Part shown: one piece after another, positions 19,371 through 29,737 of the stretch
Numbering within the stretch: position 1 is the first letter of the stretch
Layout of the letters: each line of letters begins with the position of its first letter
Assembly (NCBI GenBank): GCA_030248065.1
Contig: JASAMV010007027.1
Coordinates: 1 to 64,000, forward strand
Source: Rhynchonema sp. JSB1_4
Lineage: Eukaryota; Nematoda; Chromadorea; Monhysterida; Xyalidae
DNA: 64,000 nucleotides
Direction of reading: 5' to 3'
Position numbers and translations under genes: made by a program
The notes under the pieces: generated by a model
What the model was told of the DNA's origin: nothing
Seen by the model: the letters and a program-made list of their open reading frames with translations, nothing else
Database searches by the model: none

Positions 19371-19743
19371 CAGTGTAGTTCCTGGGGGGGAGGGGGTCCC
19401 CCCTCGGGTACGCTATCTCCCCCTCGGGTGGTACACTATCCCCCTATCTCCCCCTCCGGGTACACTATCTCCCCCAATTTTTGCCTAAAATGGCCATTTT
19501 TAGGCCTGAAATGTGTGATTTTCAGGTCAATGTTCTCAAAAGTCGCCAAAATACCCTTTTTATGAAGAATTTTTTTCCAAAAAGGGGCAAAAAAAGGTCA
19601 AATGTTCGACCTCAAAAAGTGACTTTTTCCCGAATTTGGGTCTTCCCCCACCCTTCCCCCCCTCGGGGGTACACTATCTCCCCCTCCGAAAAAACGGGGG
19701 GTCCGCTTCCGCTATCTCCCCCTCCGGACCAGGAACTACACTG
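19371..19743. mobile_element. hAT-like MITE, CAGTGTAGTTCCTGG family
   Basis: Inverted ends CAGTGTAGTTCCTGG and CCAGGAACTACACTG, with a perfect 8-bp target duplication GGCTTTGG (19,363-19,370 and 19,744-19,751). The interior has TTTTTAGGCCT words and a C-rich TATCTCCCCCTC repeat. No ORF of transposase type. Confidence 0.92.
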
Positions 19744-19919
19744 GGCTTTGGTACAGTAGGTATCCCCCCTCTCCGAGCACGGTACAGTAGGTATCCCCCC
19801 TCCAGAGTACCTCCAACACTGCTTGATAGTGGTGCACAGCACTGTAGTGGCTGGGGGGGGGATGGGGGGGATTCCCCCCTAAGGGGTATCTATCTCGAGT
19901 CAAGCCTTAGGGGGGGATG

Positions 19920-20365
19920 GGGGGAAGGGTATCTACCGTAAAAACCTAAATAGAAGGGGGGCTCTATTAACTCACTGACCCCATTTTGGGGGGCTCTATT
20001 ACGGGGGGGCTCTATTCCGGGGGGGCCTCTATTAATTCACTGACCCGAACCTGAAAAAATTGTTCCCAAAAATACCCCCAAAAACCCCTAAAAACGGGTT
20101 TGAAAGGATGTTTTTTCGCTTGTAATCGCATTTATTCGTGTCAATTGGTCAATAAGAGGCGTATTATATGCTCTGAATGAACAACGAACGTGCATAAATG
20201 TACCTGTGCACCACTATCAAGCCTTAATACACTACTGTATAGGGGATGTTACTTAGGGGGGCTCTATTCCGGGGGGGGGCTCTATTAATTCACTGACCGC
20301 TTTTTGGGGGGACTGTATTACGGGGGAGCTCTATTCCGGGGGGCTGTATTTAGGTTTTTACGGTA
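19920..20365. repeat. GGGGGGCTCTATTAATTCACTGACC repeat fragments
   Basis: Several partial copies of a G-run/CTCTATT/ATTCACTGACC module occur at about 19,957, 20,030, 20,270 and 20,330. The inverse form (GTCAGTGAATTAATATAG plus C-run) is at about 23,130. They look like ends of a larger element that received further insertions. Boundaries cannot be set because of homopolymers. Confidence 0.5.
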
Positions 20366-20395
20366 TCTCGAGCCGACCCCAAATGGTATCTCGAG

Positions 20396-20808
20396 CAGTG
20401 TAGTTCCTGGGGGGGGAGGGGGGGGACCCCCCCTCGGGTACGTCTGTTCCCCCTCCGAGGTACGCCTGCCCCACTGTTCCCCCTCCGGGTACGTCTGCTC
20501 CCCCAATTTTTTCCTAAAATGGGCAAATTTAGGCCTAAAATAGGCATTTTTAGGCCAAAAATAGGTTAACTTTAGGTGAAATCTCCAAAAAACGCCAAAA
20601 TACCCTTTTTATAGGGCATTTTTCGCAAAAGAAGGCAAAAATAGTCCAATTTTTCGACCTCATAAAATGACTTTTTTCCGTCCCCCCCCCCCCCCCCCCA
20701 AATTGGGACTTCCCCCCCCCCCCTTCCCCCCCAGGTAGGTACGTCTGTTCCCCCTCCGAAAATAGTGGAGGGTACGTCTGTTCCCCCTCCGGACCAGGAA
20801 CTACACTG
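20396..20808. mobile_element. hAT-like MITE, CAGTGTAGTTCCTGG family
   Basis: Inverted ends as in the 19,371 copy, with a perfect 8-bp target duplication ATCTCGAG (20,388-20,395 and 20,809-20,816). The C-rich interior carries GTACGTCTGTTCCCCCTCC instead of the TATCTCCCC word of its neighbours. Confidence 0.92.
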
Positions 20809-21151
20809 ATCTCGAGTAAGTAGATTTATGGTTTTCAAAGGCAAAAATAGGTGTTTTTCGACCTCGGGACCCCCAAAAATCGCGACACCCAAAAATGGTC
20901 ATTTTGGGCCAATTTTCGGCAAAAATGTCAAAAAATACCCATTTTTAGGCCAATTTTGCAGTAAAATTGCATGCAAAAAACGGCCTTTTTTCGCCTTTTG
21001 ACGGACCATAGGGGTATCTTGGCCCTTGGGTAGCCTCTGGGGGGTATCTCGAGTAAGTCCGAAACCTTCCCCCTAGGGTATCTTGGGTCGATTGGCCTGC
21101 CACCACACTGGTGCACAGGTACATTTATGCATGTTTGTTGTTCGTTCAGAG

Positions 21152-21541
21152 CAGAGGTGGGAATCGGGCCGGGCCGAGCCGAGGTTTCGGTCGGGCCGGG
21201 CCGGGCCGGCTTTTCGGAATGTCGGGCCAGGCCGGGCCGGGATGGTCGGCCCGAAATGGCCCGACATCATCGAATTTCAATAAAAAATCGTGATTTTTTA
21301 CGGTAAATTAGCCAAAATTTCTTGCGATTCAGCAGCTTAGGACCGACTTCTATGATTTTCAGGCATTAAACAAAAAAACTGTAATTTTTGCACCAAGAAA
21401 TTTTCTTCAAAATATCATCAGAAAAAATCTGGCCGAAAAAAATCGGGCCGGGCCGACTTTTTTCAATGTCGGGCCGAGCCCACACCAGGACCTCGTCGGG
21501 CCGTGCCGGGCCGAGGTAACCGAGCCCGATTCCCACCTCTG
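21152..21541. mobile_element. hAT-like MITE with CAGAGGTGGGAATCGGGC ends
   Basis: Ends CAGAGGTGGGAATCGGGC and its near-complement GCCCGATTCCCACCTCTG. The interior is dominated by GGGCCGGGCCG repeats in both orientations. It interrupts a sequence that exists uninterrupted, in inverse orientation, at about 20,125-20,215. The flanks show an imperfect TTCAGAG-type duplication. Confidence 0.8.
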
Positions 21542-22383
21542 GTTCATATCAGAGCACATAATACGCCTCTTATTGACGAATAGACACGAATAAATGCGAT
21601 TACAAGTGAAAAAAACATCCATTCAAACACCTTTTTAGGGGGTTTTGGGGGTATATCTGGAAACAATTTTTTTCAGGTTCTCGGGTCAAATTCAAATTCA
21701 AATTCAAATTTTATCTGCACGCTTTCGCAAAGACCTTTACACAAGATCCGGAGAAACCCTAAAAAAATGAACATGAGTATCAATAAACAAAAATGTGAAC
21801 AAGAACGAACAAACGACAAAGAAAACATACGGCGACGATTCAACCAACGCAGTGAACATCCCCCCCACAGGTCGATTTTTGAAAAGGTATTAATTTTGAG
21901 AGGTTTTTGGGTTTGGGGTAGTTCCCCCCCCCTGGGTTTTGTGGTGTTGGGGGGGGGGGGTCCCCCCCCCCCCGTTTGGGGGTCACCAGTGTTGGAGGTG
22001 GGGGGGGGGGTTGGGGGGGGGCGGGCACCCCCCTCGCCTCGTACAGTAGGTATCCCCCCCGATGTTTGGTATGGTACAGTTTACAGTAGGTATCCCCCCC
22101 GACTGGCTTCACCCCGGTACAGTAGGTATCCCCCCCCCCCCCCCCCGATTGGGCCCCAAAAGTGCCAATTTTTGACCAAAATGGCCGAAATTAGTGCAAA
22201 ATCAGTGGTTTTTACCTCAAATTCCCCGAAATTCGCGCGCGACGCGCGCAAATACTACGTTTTCACACGATTCCACACATAATAAACACATAAAAAATTT
22301 TCACCCCAAAACCTAACCCCCCCCCAACCCCCCCCCCAAACCCCCCCTAGGTACATAACCCCCCCCAGGCCATCGGCTCTGGT
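21542..22383. repeat. inverted segment plus poly-G/C tracts
   Basis: 21,542-21,690 is an inverted copy of 20,041-20,175 (shared GCATTTATTCGTGTC word and its complement). The rest is G- and C-tracts with the recurrent phrase ACAGTAGGTATCCCCCC, also seen near 19,760 and 22,800. No gene. Confidence 0.6.
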
Positions 22384-22787
22384 CAGTGTAGTTCCTGGGG
22401 GGGGGGGAGGGGGGGGGTCCCCCCCTCGGGTACGCTATCTCCCCCTCGGGTGGTCCACTATCCCCTATCACCCCCACAGGGTACACAATCTCCCCTTTTT
22501 TTGCCTAAAATGGCCATTTTTAGGCCTAAAATGGGCCTTTTAGGCCTAAAATGTGCGATTTTCAGGTCAATGTTCTCAAAAGTCGCCAAAATACCCTTTT
22601 TATGAAGAATTTTTTTCGAAAAGAAGGGGCAAAATAGGGTCAAATTTTCTACCTCAAAAACTGACTTTTTTCCCGAATTTGGGTCTTCCCCCCCCCCCTT
22701 CCCCCCCCCCTTGGGGGGTACACTATCTCCCCCTCCGAAAAAAACGGGGGGTCCGCTATCTCCCCCTCCGGACCAGGAACTACACTG
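22384..22787. mobile_element. hAT-like MITE, CAGTGTAGTTCCTGG family
   Basis: Same ends as the copies at 19,371 and 20,396. Perfect 8-bp target duplication GCTCTGGT (22,376-22,383 and 22,788-22,795). It lies in a duplicate of the 19.3-19.8 kb environment (CCCCAGGCCATCGGCT flank), inserted one base away from where the 19,371 copy sits. Confidence 0.92.
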
Positions 22788-23211
22788 GCTCTGGTACAGT
22801 AGGTATCCCCCCCTCTCCGAGCGCGGTACAGTAGGTATCCCCCTCCAGAGTACCTCCAACACTGCAACCAACCAAACTAATGAAGAGAACAAACGTAAAG
22901 TCGGCAACGGATGACGGAATATTGATGATTATCTGAAAAGCAGCAACCCAGTGACTGAGGGGATCAGTCAACGACGGCTGAAAATTTTGAAGAAATGTGG
23001 CGAGAAACTAGGTCTCGACCACGTGAGTTTAGTTTAGTTTTGAAGGCCGCAGTTAAGGCAGCAGAAACCACACTCTCTGGGAGCCCGTTCCAGAGGTCCA
23101 CGACGCGATATGCCCAATACCCGGACAAGTCAGTGAATTAATATAGCCCCCCCCCCCCCCCCCCCGGAATAGAAGAGCCCCCCCGTAATAGAGCCCCCCA
23201 AAATGGGGTTC

Positions 23212-23272
23212 CTATACGCAGCGTGGTAGAGCATAGTTGTTGACACTATGCATTTCACCGCTGCGTATAGGA
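23212..23272. repeat. 61-bp perfect-armed hairpin
   Basis: CCTATACGCAGCG and CGCTGCGTATAGG form the outer arms; GCATAGT and ACTATGC form an inner stem. It may be a minimal MITE. Confidence 0.7.
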
Positions 23273-23770
23273 CAGTTGGTGACATGTCAACAAGTGTCTG
23301 TCTTGTCTAGCTACCGCCCAGATCTAGCTACCGCCTTTACTGGCTTTACTTACCACCTAGCTCCTAGTTGGAGCCCCTTACTCTTTTTTTGCGTGACGGG
23401 ACTGTTGGTTTCTGATCTGGTTTGTGTATGTAATGCATGGCCCGATTGTTTGCATTCCTCTGGTTCGACAGCACGAAAACTGCCACACAAAACTCAATCA
23501 TGCCATGACGCGATCCGCCTCAGCCATATCGAATCCGGTATTTCTCTATCCACTGAGTTGACTGTGACGAAATTCCACTGTTTGTTAGAAACCTCGCGAT
23601 GGACTACTGATAAACAACTGCATGTGCTTATGCTTTGTTATCACCTCTTTGAGCAGTTTCGAAATAACACACTGTTACGTCAATTGCATTTTGTTGAAAC
23701 TGACCCGCCGCTGACGCACCAAACCAAAGCATTTTGTGCTTCACTCTGTCTTTGCGGTGACAAACGTTGA
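23237..23770 (+). CDS. unassigned open frame upstream of syntenin
   Basis: A 177-codon frame without a stop, longer than other chance frames here, ends 20 bp before the proposed syntenin start. The frame opens on a TTG, so the translation start is unknown. It has no recognisable domain, signal peptide or repeat. It could be a chance frame, 5' untranslated sequence, or an exon of another transcript. I assign no function. Confidence 0.2.
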   Translation: MLTLCISPLRIGQLVTCQQVSVLSSYRPDLATAFTGFTYHLAPSWSPLLFFCVTGLLVSDLVCVCNAWPDCLHSSGSTARKLPHKTQSCHDAIRLSHIESGISLSTELTVTKFHCLLETSRWTTDKQLHVLMLCYHLFEQFRNNTLLRQLHFVETDPPLTHQTKAFCASLCLCGDKR

Positions 23771-23792
23771 CAAGTAAAACCAGTGAAGAAAA

Positions 23793-26132
23793 ATGTCATC
23801 TTTTGATGGTGCGTGTTCAAAAGCGACGCCGCCTGATGATCATCAAGGACATCGGGTTCGGTCGTGTTATTTTGTCTTGAATACTGTGGGTTTAGCATGT
23901 TTGTAGTGGAATTTTATGTCAAATTATACATCAACCAGACCGACGACCAGACTACAATGTATCCACCACTGGCCAACAACAATGCTCATGAGGCCAGCCA
24001 TGCTCCAAATGAGCCTCCGCCCCCATATGATCATGTTACGGCTGCATCTGCACCACCACCACCACCAAATATGGGTAAGAAAACAGATTAGTAATTCAAC
24101 GCTGGTCAATTTTGTCAGATTTGCTCGATTCCTGGTTGCAACTTACAGCTTCTCTAATGTTTCATAGCACTAGTTGTGCACTAGCACAAATATCGATTGA
24201 GCACCGGTGTTGTACCCGTGAATTATTGCAGTCAATCCTACATACATGATCCATTCACCTTCATCACCGGCGCCCAATCGCGGTCAATCAAACGTTCGAC
24301 AAGTGGTCTTGCACAGAGATGGCAATGGACAAGTGGGCGTGACACTGAAGCATATAAATGGGGTAGGTGATTCATGCATTTTTTGATTCGTAATCATATT
24401 TTCGTGAAAAACCGTTTTTTCGTCCAGTACAGTCCTGTCGTCACATCATTGGCATCTCCTTTTGAGCCAGCCTTGGTTGGGGCATCGCAGCTGTTTGTTT
24501 CTTTTCAGTTATCCCGAGGAAATGTGTTTGCTGGAATATTTGGCCTGCTCCACAAAGCGAACGCGGCGCGTAGTGCAATGTTTCAAGTTTACGCCTAGCT
24601 TACACTGAACTTTCTCCCGCGAGCTTTCCACCGACCTTTACACCCAACTGATCTTTACACCGTTTCGAAAATATCACTTCTTGTTGTTCTGACACTTTAA
24701 AGCAAATATTCCCGACTGTGCGTAAGCTGGAGCACCGGTTTAGATGCAAGTCGTTGGTGACCCAACCATAATTGCTCTAGCTTGCAATTAGATAAATGCG
24801 GAAATTGGTGAGCAGATAAATGCGGAATGGTTCTGCATTCCGCATTGCGCGTTTATCTGCTCACCTTTGCGGAACGGTGCGTGCTTCGGTGACGATGACA
24901 ACTTCCAGCGTGCTGACGACCTCAAATTCAAATGTTGCGTGTTAACGCAAACAGCAACCGAGATGTTTGACCAAAAGCAGGCAGACCAATTTACAAGGCA
25001 GAATTCTTCTGATACACTTGAAAAGGCCAAAGATCGCGACGTGACCAACAACAATCAGATCCTATGCTATCTGATCACAAAGTCCATGCGAAAAAGGCCA
25101 TAGCTCGCCTTTGCCACTCAGGGTGTTTTCGTGTCGCAAGTTGCACGTGGCTCTTCAGCGGAAGGCCAGGGCATACGCTTTGGTGTCCAAATACTGCAAG
25201 TTGATGGCAAGGACGTGGTTGGCAAAACGGGCCAGCAAGCGGCACAGCTGATTCGACGGGTCAATGCCAAACACGTGGTACTGATGGTGCAGGATTGGTG
25301 AGCGAAACTGTTTTACCTAAGATGTTATGTGTAACTATGAACTTTTGGTATGGTTTACGCCCTTTCTTTTATTTTTCACCCATTTGTTGTCCTACATGTA
25401 CGCGAGTCTGGTTACATAACAAACTTGACCGACCAGAGCTGTCCGACAATTTTGTGAAAGAACATTTCCCCGCGTTACGGGTTCACTACATACAATCGGG
25501 GACCAACTTTGTAATTACTGTTGATCACCATGCAACTCAGCGCTATAAGATCTGCTCTCAACTCTTTGATTCCATTGGCATTGACGATGTCCTGGCTCAC
25601 CACCGCAGGTCTGTGAAAACTGAACAACACGACATTACAGTCCATATCAGCGCACAGTCACACTAACCAGGGATGTGAACGGTTTGCTTGGATTCACCCA
25701 CCACGATGGTGCCATAACGCGCATAGCACGTTCGCCCAGCTCGGCTGCTGTCAACGGACTGTTGTGCCAAGATCAAATTGTGGCCATAAACGGTGCCTGC
25801 GTTGCCGGATTAAAGGTCGGAAAATTTTGTAGCGCAGCGTCATGCATGTCTTTTCTCATCTTCATTTTTTCTTTCAGTTTATTCGTAAGAGTGACATTAC
25901 CAAAGTGATCGACGCTGTACTTTATAATATTGCATATATAAACGGACGTTTACATGAAACCATTGCCGAAAAGTCCCCTGCTGGCATGGGCATATTATTC
26001 TGTCAGATCAAAAATGATCTTTATTGTTTCCATCAGGGCAAGGCAATTGGCGATATGTTGAAAAACGCTGGTGCAACTGTAACATTGAGCCTGCTGCCCA
26101 AGCACTTCTTTGGTCAATTGGTTGAACTGTGA
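23793..26132 (+). CDS. SDCBP: syntenin-like tandem PDZ adaptor
   Basis: Syntenin binds C-terminal tails of syndecans and other membrane proteins and acts in trafficking and exosome formation. Exons: 23793-23808, 23907-24074, 24232-24362, 25122-25297, 25609-25656, 25671-25815, 26037-26132; all junctions keep phase and give 259 aa (human protein 298). The N-terminus is Pro-rich with PPPPYDH, a possible late-domain-like PPxY motif. PDZ1 (about 85-165) contains VVLHRDGNGQVGVTLKHI and GVFVSQVARGSSAEG. PDZ2 (about 170-245) contains HDITVHIS, then GAITRIARSPSSAAVNGLL. The end KHFFGQLVEL matches the family's short hydrophobic tail. Oddity: between exons 5 and 6 only 14 nt (25657-25670, with an in-frame stop if retained) separate two pieces that must join for PDZ2 to be whole. 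The first exon (ATG plus 13 nt) is inferred from phase alone. The third intron holds a strong hairpin. Confidence 0.88.
24807..24865. repeat. hairpin in syntenin intron 3
   Basis: GGTGAGCAGATAAA and TTTATCTGCTCACC are exact complements 59 bp apart end to end, with inner TGCGGAA/TTCCGCA also pairing. Confidence 0.8.
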
Positions 26133-27356
26133 GCTGTCATGAAACGAACAAGTCCAATTATTCAAAACATCAGGCGACATAAAACTTGGTGATCGATACT
26201 GTCTGGTCCGGTATTGCCTTGCTCATGTGACTTTTTGAGTTTGGCACATTTCGAGATTTACTGATACCCAGTATGTGTTTTGTGTAACCGCGGAAAACAA
26301 ATCATTGTATCATACGCTTCCAGGTGTGTTTGTCAGACGTGACAAAAAGTCACAAATGAGTTTCTGTGTTTTTGGATAATAACCAAAAAACCATCGTTTG
26401 AAAGCCAAATGTTTACATCGTATATTAATCACGCTGCAATTCCCGCCCCATTCATGCGCAAAAAATCCAGGAAAGTCTTGCACCGCAAATAAAACACGTC
26501 AAAATGCGCGAAAGTGAGAAAAGAAGTTGTGACACAAGAAAGTGCGTGCATTATTCGGTGCGAAAAGTAAACCTTAACAATCACACCTTAGAATCATGCT
26601 GAAGTTTCCCAATAACTGGTTTCGCCGAAATGTGTGATACTGATAAGAATACAAACTAAAATGAAAGCGATGCGATGACTCGTACTTGCAAACATAATTT
26701 ACGGTACATTTTGCTTTTCAGTTATTAGCATGCGACAAAAAAGTGGAGTAAATCATCACGACACCTGCATCAAATGCCTCATCTCATACCTATTGTTAAA
26801 CAATTGTTGCGAAAATACCCGCCAAAAAAGTGAAGGTTCCGCACCGCAAGTGATGTGCAATTACAGTTGTATTGTTGAAAAGTATGCGCATTGAAAAAGT
26901 GAACTTGAAAACAATTACACATTACAACACACATCGAAAGACATGTTGTTACGTTTTCACTTTCTTTTCTTGAGAAACGCCAAATGCTCGCGTTAACTAC
27001 GAAGCTATATTTGTAATTGTCCGTCCTTTCTCCCCTGCCCCAGTTTTTTTATTTGCTTTCCTTTTGACACAAAATTGCAATACATTTCGGTACATAAATA
27101 AATTTTGGCAATTCTATTGAGTATAAGCCTCACCAGCTTATTGACGCATGCGAAGAAACTCTTTATACGATTACTTTTCAATTATCTATGGAGGTCATAA
27201 ACCTAATTTTATGATTTGGCCTCTTTTAACAACAAACGTTTCCTCTCAACGACACTGACGACCTAATTTTTAGAGCTTCTCAAGCTCGGTTGTTGCATAA
27301 GTTATAGTCACTTTAGTAACTTTCATTCCAGTCAGCACTTATACTTTTTATCGATA
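26133..27356. other. intergenic, nothing recognised
   Basis: Contains a partial copy (about 26,177-26,240) of the AAACTTGGTGATCG fold-back family. The remainder is AT-rich without frames longer than about 60 codons. Confidence 0.45.
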
Positions 27357-29048
27357 ATGCGCAACCGAATAATTATTTTCTTCACTTATTGGACGCAAGC
27401 CGTGGTCTCCTGGCCCGATGGTGCACCGTGTCTGCGAAACACCGTGCAGTCAATGATGCCTGATCCAATGTAATGCTGCGTCGTCGTGTGTACTGTGCAG
27501 TTGTTGTCGTTTTTTTATTTATTGGTGACATCTTTAAATTTAAGTTACTACTTCAAAATTGATGTTTTTCTCAGCGACCACGGTGCCATGATGGACGACG
27601 AGCCGCCCTATGAGATACTGGTCAACGAAGATTGTTATTGGCCGTTTCAGAACGTCAGAGGTGCAATTGTTCCTTAGAAAGTTTTTTAAGAAGGGTAAAC
27701 CTCTCAAGATGCCTATGCATAAAACAGTCAAGTCTCTATTTTCAGTCACCCTACAAGGTATAGACCCAGCCACTACGTTCAAGGGATTCCAACTGCAGGC
27801 CAGAATTGTGGGCCGCGATCAGGGCTATGGACTGTTCAACAGAGATGACAATGGATCGTGGAGGTTTTTCAATTTAATCCCTAGTTTTATTGTTTTATTC
27901 TCAACTAAAGTGTACGATCCACACGCTTCGCCATTTTTTGGACTTGGGCTCCGGCCTGTCGAGGCTGAAAACTAAAACACTTTACACGGATTCTTTATAC
28001 CGCCTTTATGTTTCAGGTTCCAATGCTTTACGCAACGACACGCCATCACGCACAGTCACGATCTGAGGAAGTACAAGGTTGAAACGTGGTGGTCGGCACA
28101 AGATAGGCAGCCAGAATGGCGGGTTCAGTTCCTGTGAGCTCAGTTTGAGAGATTGTTGTCATGTACTCCCCCATCCAGGAAGCTTTGTGCACAGCGTTGG
28201 ACCATCTGTAAATATGACCAAAAGATGGATATTAATGCGTCTTCCTTTCAGCGGCACCGTCGTTATGAATCGTCACACGTATTGGGCTCGAAACATCAGG
28301 TCCAAGATTTTACCGCCGTGCAAGATTGCGAAGAACGACACGACCGACCCGATGGGCATCAGGTGTGCGTCAGGCAGCGATGTTTATATATTGCCGATGC
28401 GCAAAAGTTGGAGCTTTTTTTAGGAAACTTTATGGTGAACCTAAACACCCACCGACCCCTTAGTTCTTTCCGATTTTCAGCCACTCCTTTTCCAACTGGA
28501 GAAAAACTCCAACGTAAGATACACGCGGTGCGATGTATGTATTTCTTGTTATCGCCTTGCAATCAGGTATCCCGAACCACGTGTGTTTGCGCGCAAGCCA
28601 CTTCGCGTGCACGGCACATCAGTGAGGGAAACTGTCGATGACTTTATCGTCTCAGATCCGACTGATTTTGCGCGATTCGAAAAAGCCGGACCGAGAAGAC
28701 ACGTTCCCGCGCCGTTGGAACCCATCACCGGTATGTTATAGTAAATTTCCAAATTCGCTGCCACGCAATGAAATACGCCCCACAGTTAATGTCACGTTCT
28801 AAACCCGAAAGTCAACTTCTGAAACATTCCGGCAGCAGACGCGCGTGCAGCTTACCAGCCAGCCAGGCAGATGTGCGCAATGTTTCAGAACTGTGCGTGG
28901 TTAGCGTTCGGGTTCAGAACGTGACATTAACTACGGGGCGTATTTTATTGTGCGGCAGCGAATTTGGAAATTTACTATAACAGACGAAAATGAAACAGTG
29001 TGTTTATGTCCTGTTTTCACGGATGAGCAATTATTGTGCATCAGATGA
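27357..29048 (+). CDS. short secreted Reeler-domain protein
   Basis: Eight exons keep phase and give 268 aa: 27357-27469, 27575-27660, 27746-27863, 28017-28133, 28252-28362, 28481-28513, 28567-28730, 28984-29048. The protein starts with a hydrophobic signal (MRNRIIIFFTYWTQAVVSWP), then a Reeler domain: FKGFQLQARIVG, DDNGSW, CFTQRHAITHSH, GTVVMNRHTYWA. Reeler domains occur in extracellular matrix and innate-immunity proteins. Exons 1-5 and 7 align exon by exon with the long minus-strand gene ending at 29,738, so the two are paralogues, arranged tail to tail. Unlike that gene it stops soon after the linker and has no TSP1 or ShKT module. The last intron (28731-28983) is entirely a fold-back element, so the final 21-codon exon may be a degenerate substitute for the lost C-terminus. 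Exon 8 is the least certain part. Confidence 0.83.
28731..28983. mobile_element. fold-back element coincident with an intron
   Basis: The inverted arms run from TGTTATAGTAAATTTCC (28,734) to GGAAATTTACTATAACA (ending 28,982), about 95 bp each with a loop near 28,850. The donor GTA directly precedes the left end and the acceptor G directly follows the right end, so intron and element share their boundaries within 3 nt. TGAAACAT octamers lie in both arms (28,820 and 28,880). Confidence 0.85.
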
Positions 29049-29737
29049 TCATCGTTGGTTTAAACCGAACAGAAATGTGCCCACGTGATGCCAAATATAT
29101 TCGAAGTTTTTTTTGTCAGCCGACGTCAGGTACAGGTCATTGAGCTTTCGCGTTCGTCAGCCTCGTGATCCCTATCGCGGTTCTAAAGCAGTCGAAGGGA
29201 TCGTATCACTAACTCATATCAATCACTGTGACTCAAAATGAGCCAACAATGAGCTAAAATGTACCTTATTATTTGAGATTCGACATGTATCGACCGTGAC
29301 ACGATGTGCCGTGACTGGGTGGGTCATTGCAACGCACCCATTTATCGTGCATTTATGACCAAACGATGTCCGATCACGTGTAATCAATGTTGATGGCGAC
29401 ATGCTTCATATATCTGATTCATAAAACTGTCCCGAATTATGATAGAACTCATTGCTGGCTGTCAGTTCATAACATTTTATCGTTCAGAAAATTGAACAAG
29501 GAACACGGACAACAAGCAAAGTGTTCTGATCTGCGGCCGCGGAAACGAAATATTCTAAAATTGTGCATGCTAGATGTAAGACAAGAAAGAGATCAAATTA
29601 TGCGGAAACGAATCATGTGGGAAACATACCAGGCCCGCTAAGCGCACAAGTTAGGCGCTGTTATTGGGGTAAGGAGTAAATTCTGGAAACATCTGGGCTC
29701 GACATTTTTCGCGAAAAATAGTAATAATTGTATATTG
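29049..29737. other. convergent intergenic interval
   Basis: Between the two tail-to-tail Reeler genes. An 84-codon plus-strand frame (29387-29641) has no recognisable feature. No polyadenylation signal can be assigned with certainty. Confidence 0.4.

Noticed and set aside
19500..22900. Frames rich in Gly/Pro within G/C tracts
   Set aside because: Produced by poly-G/C MITE interiors; present in several frames at once.
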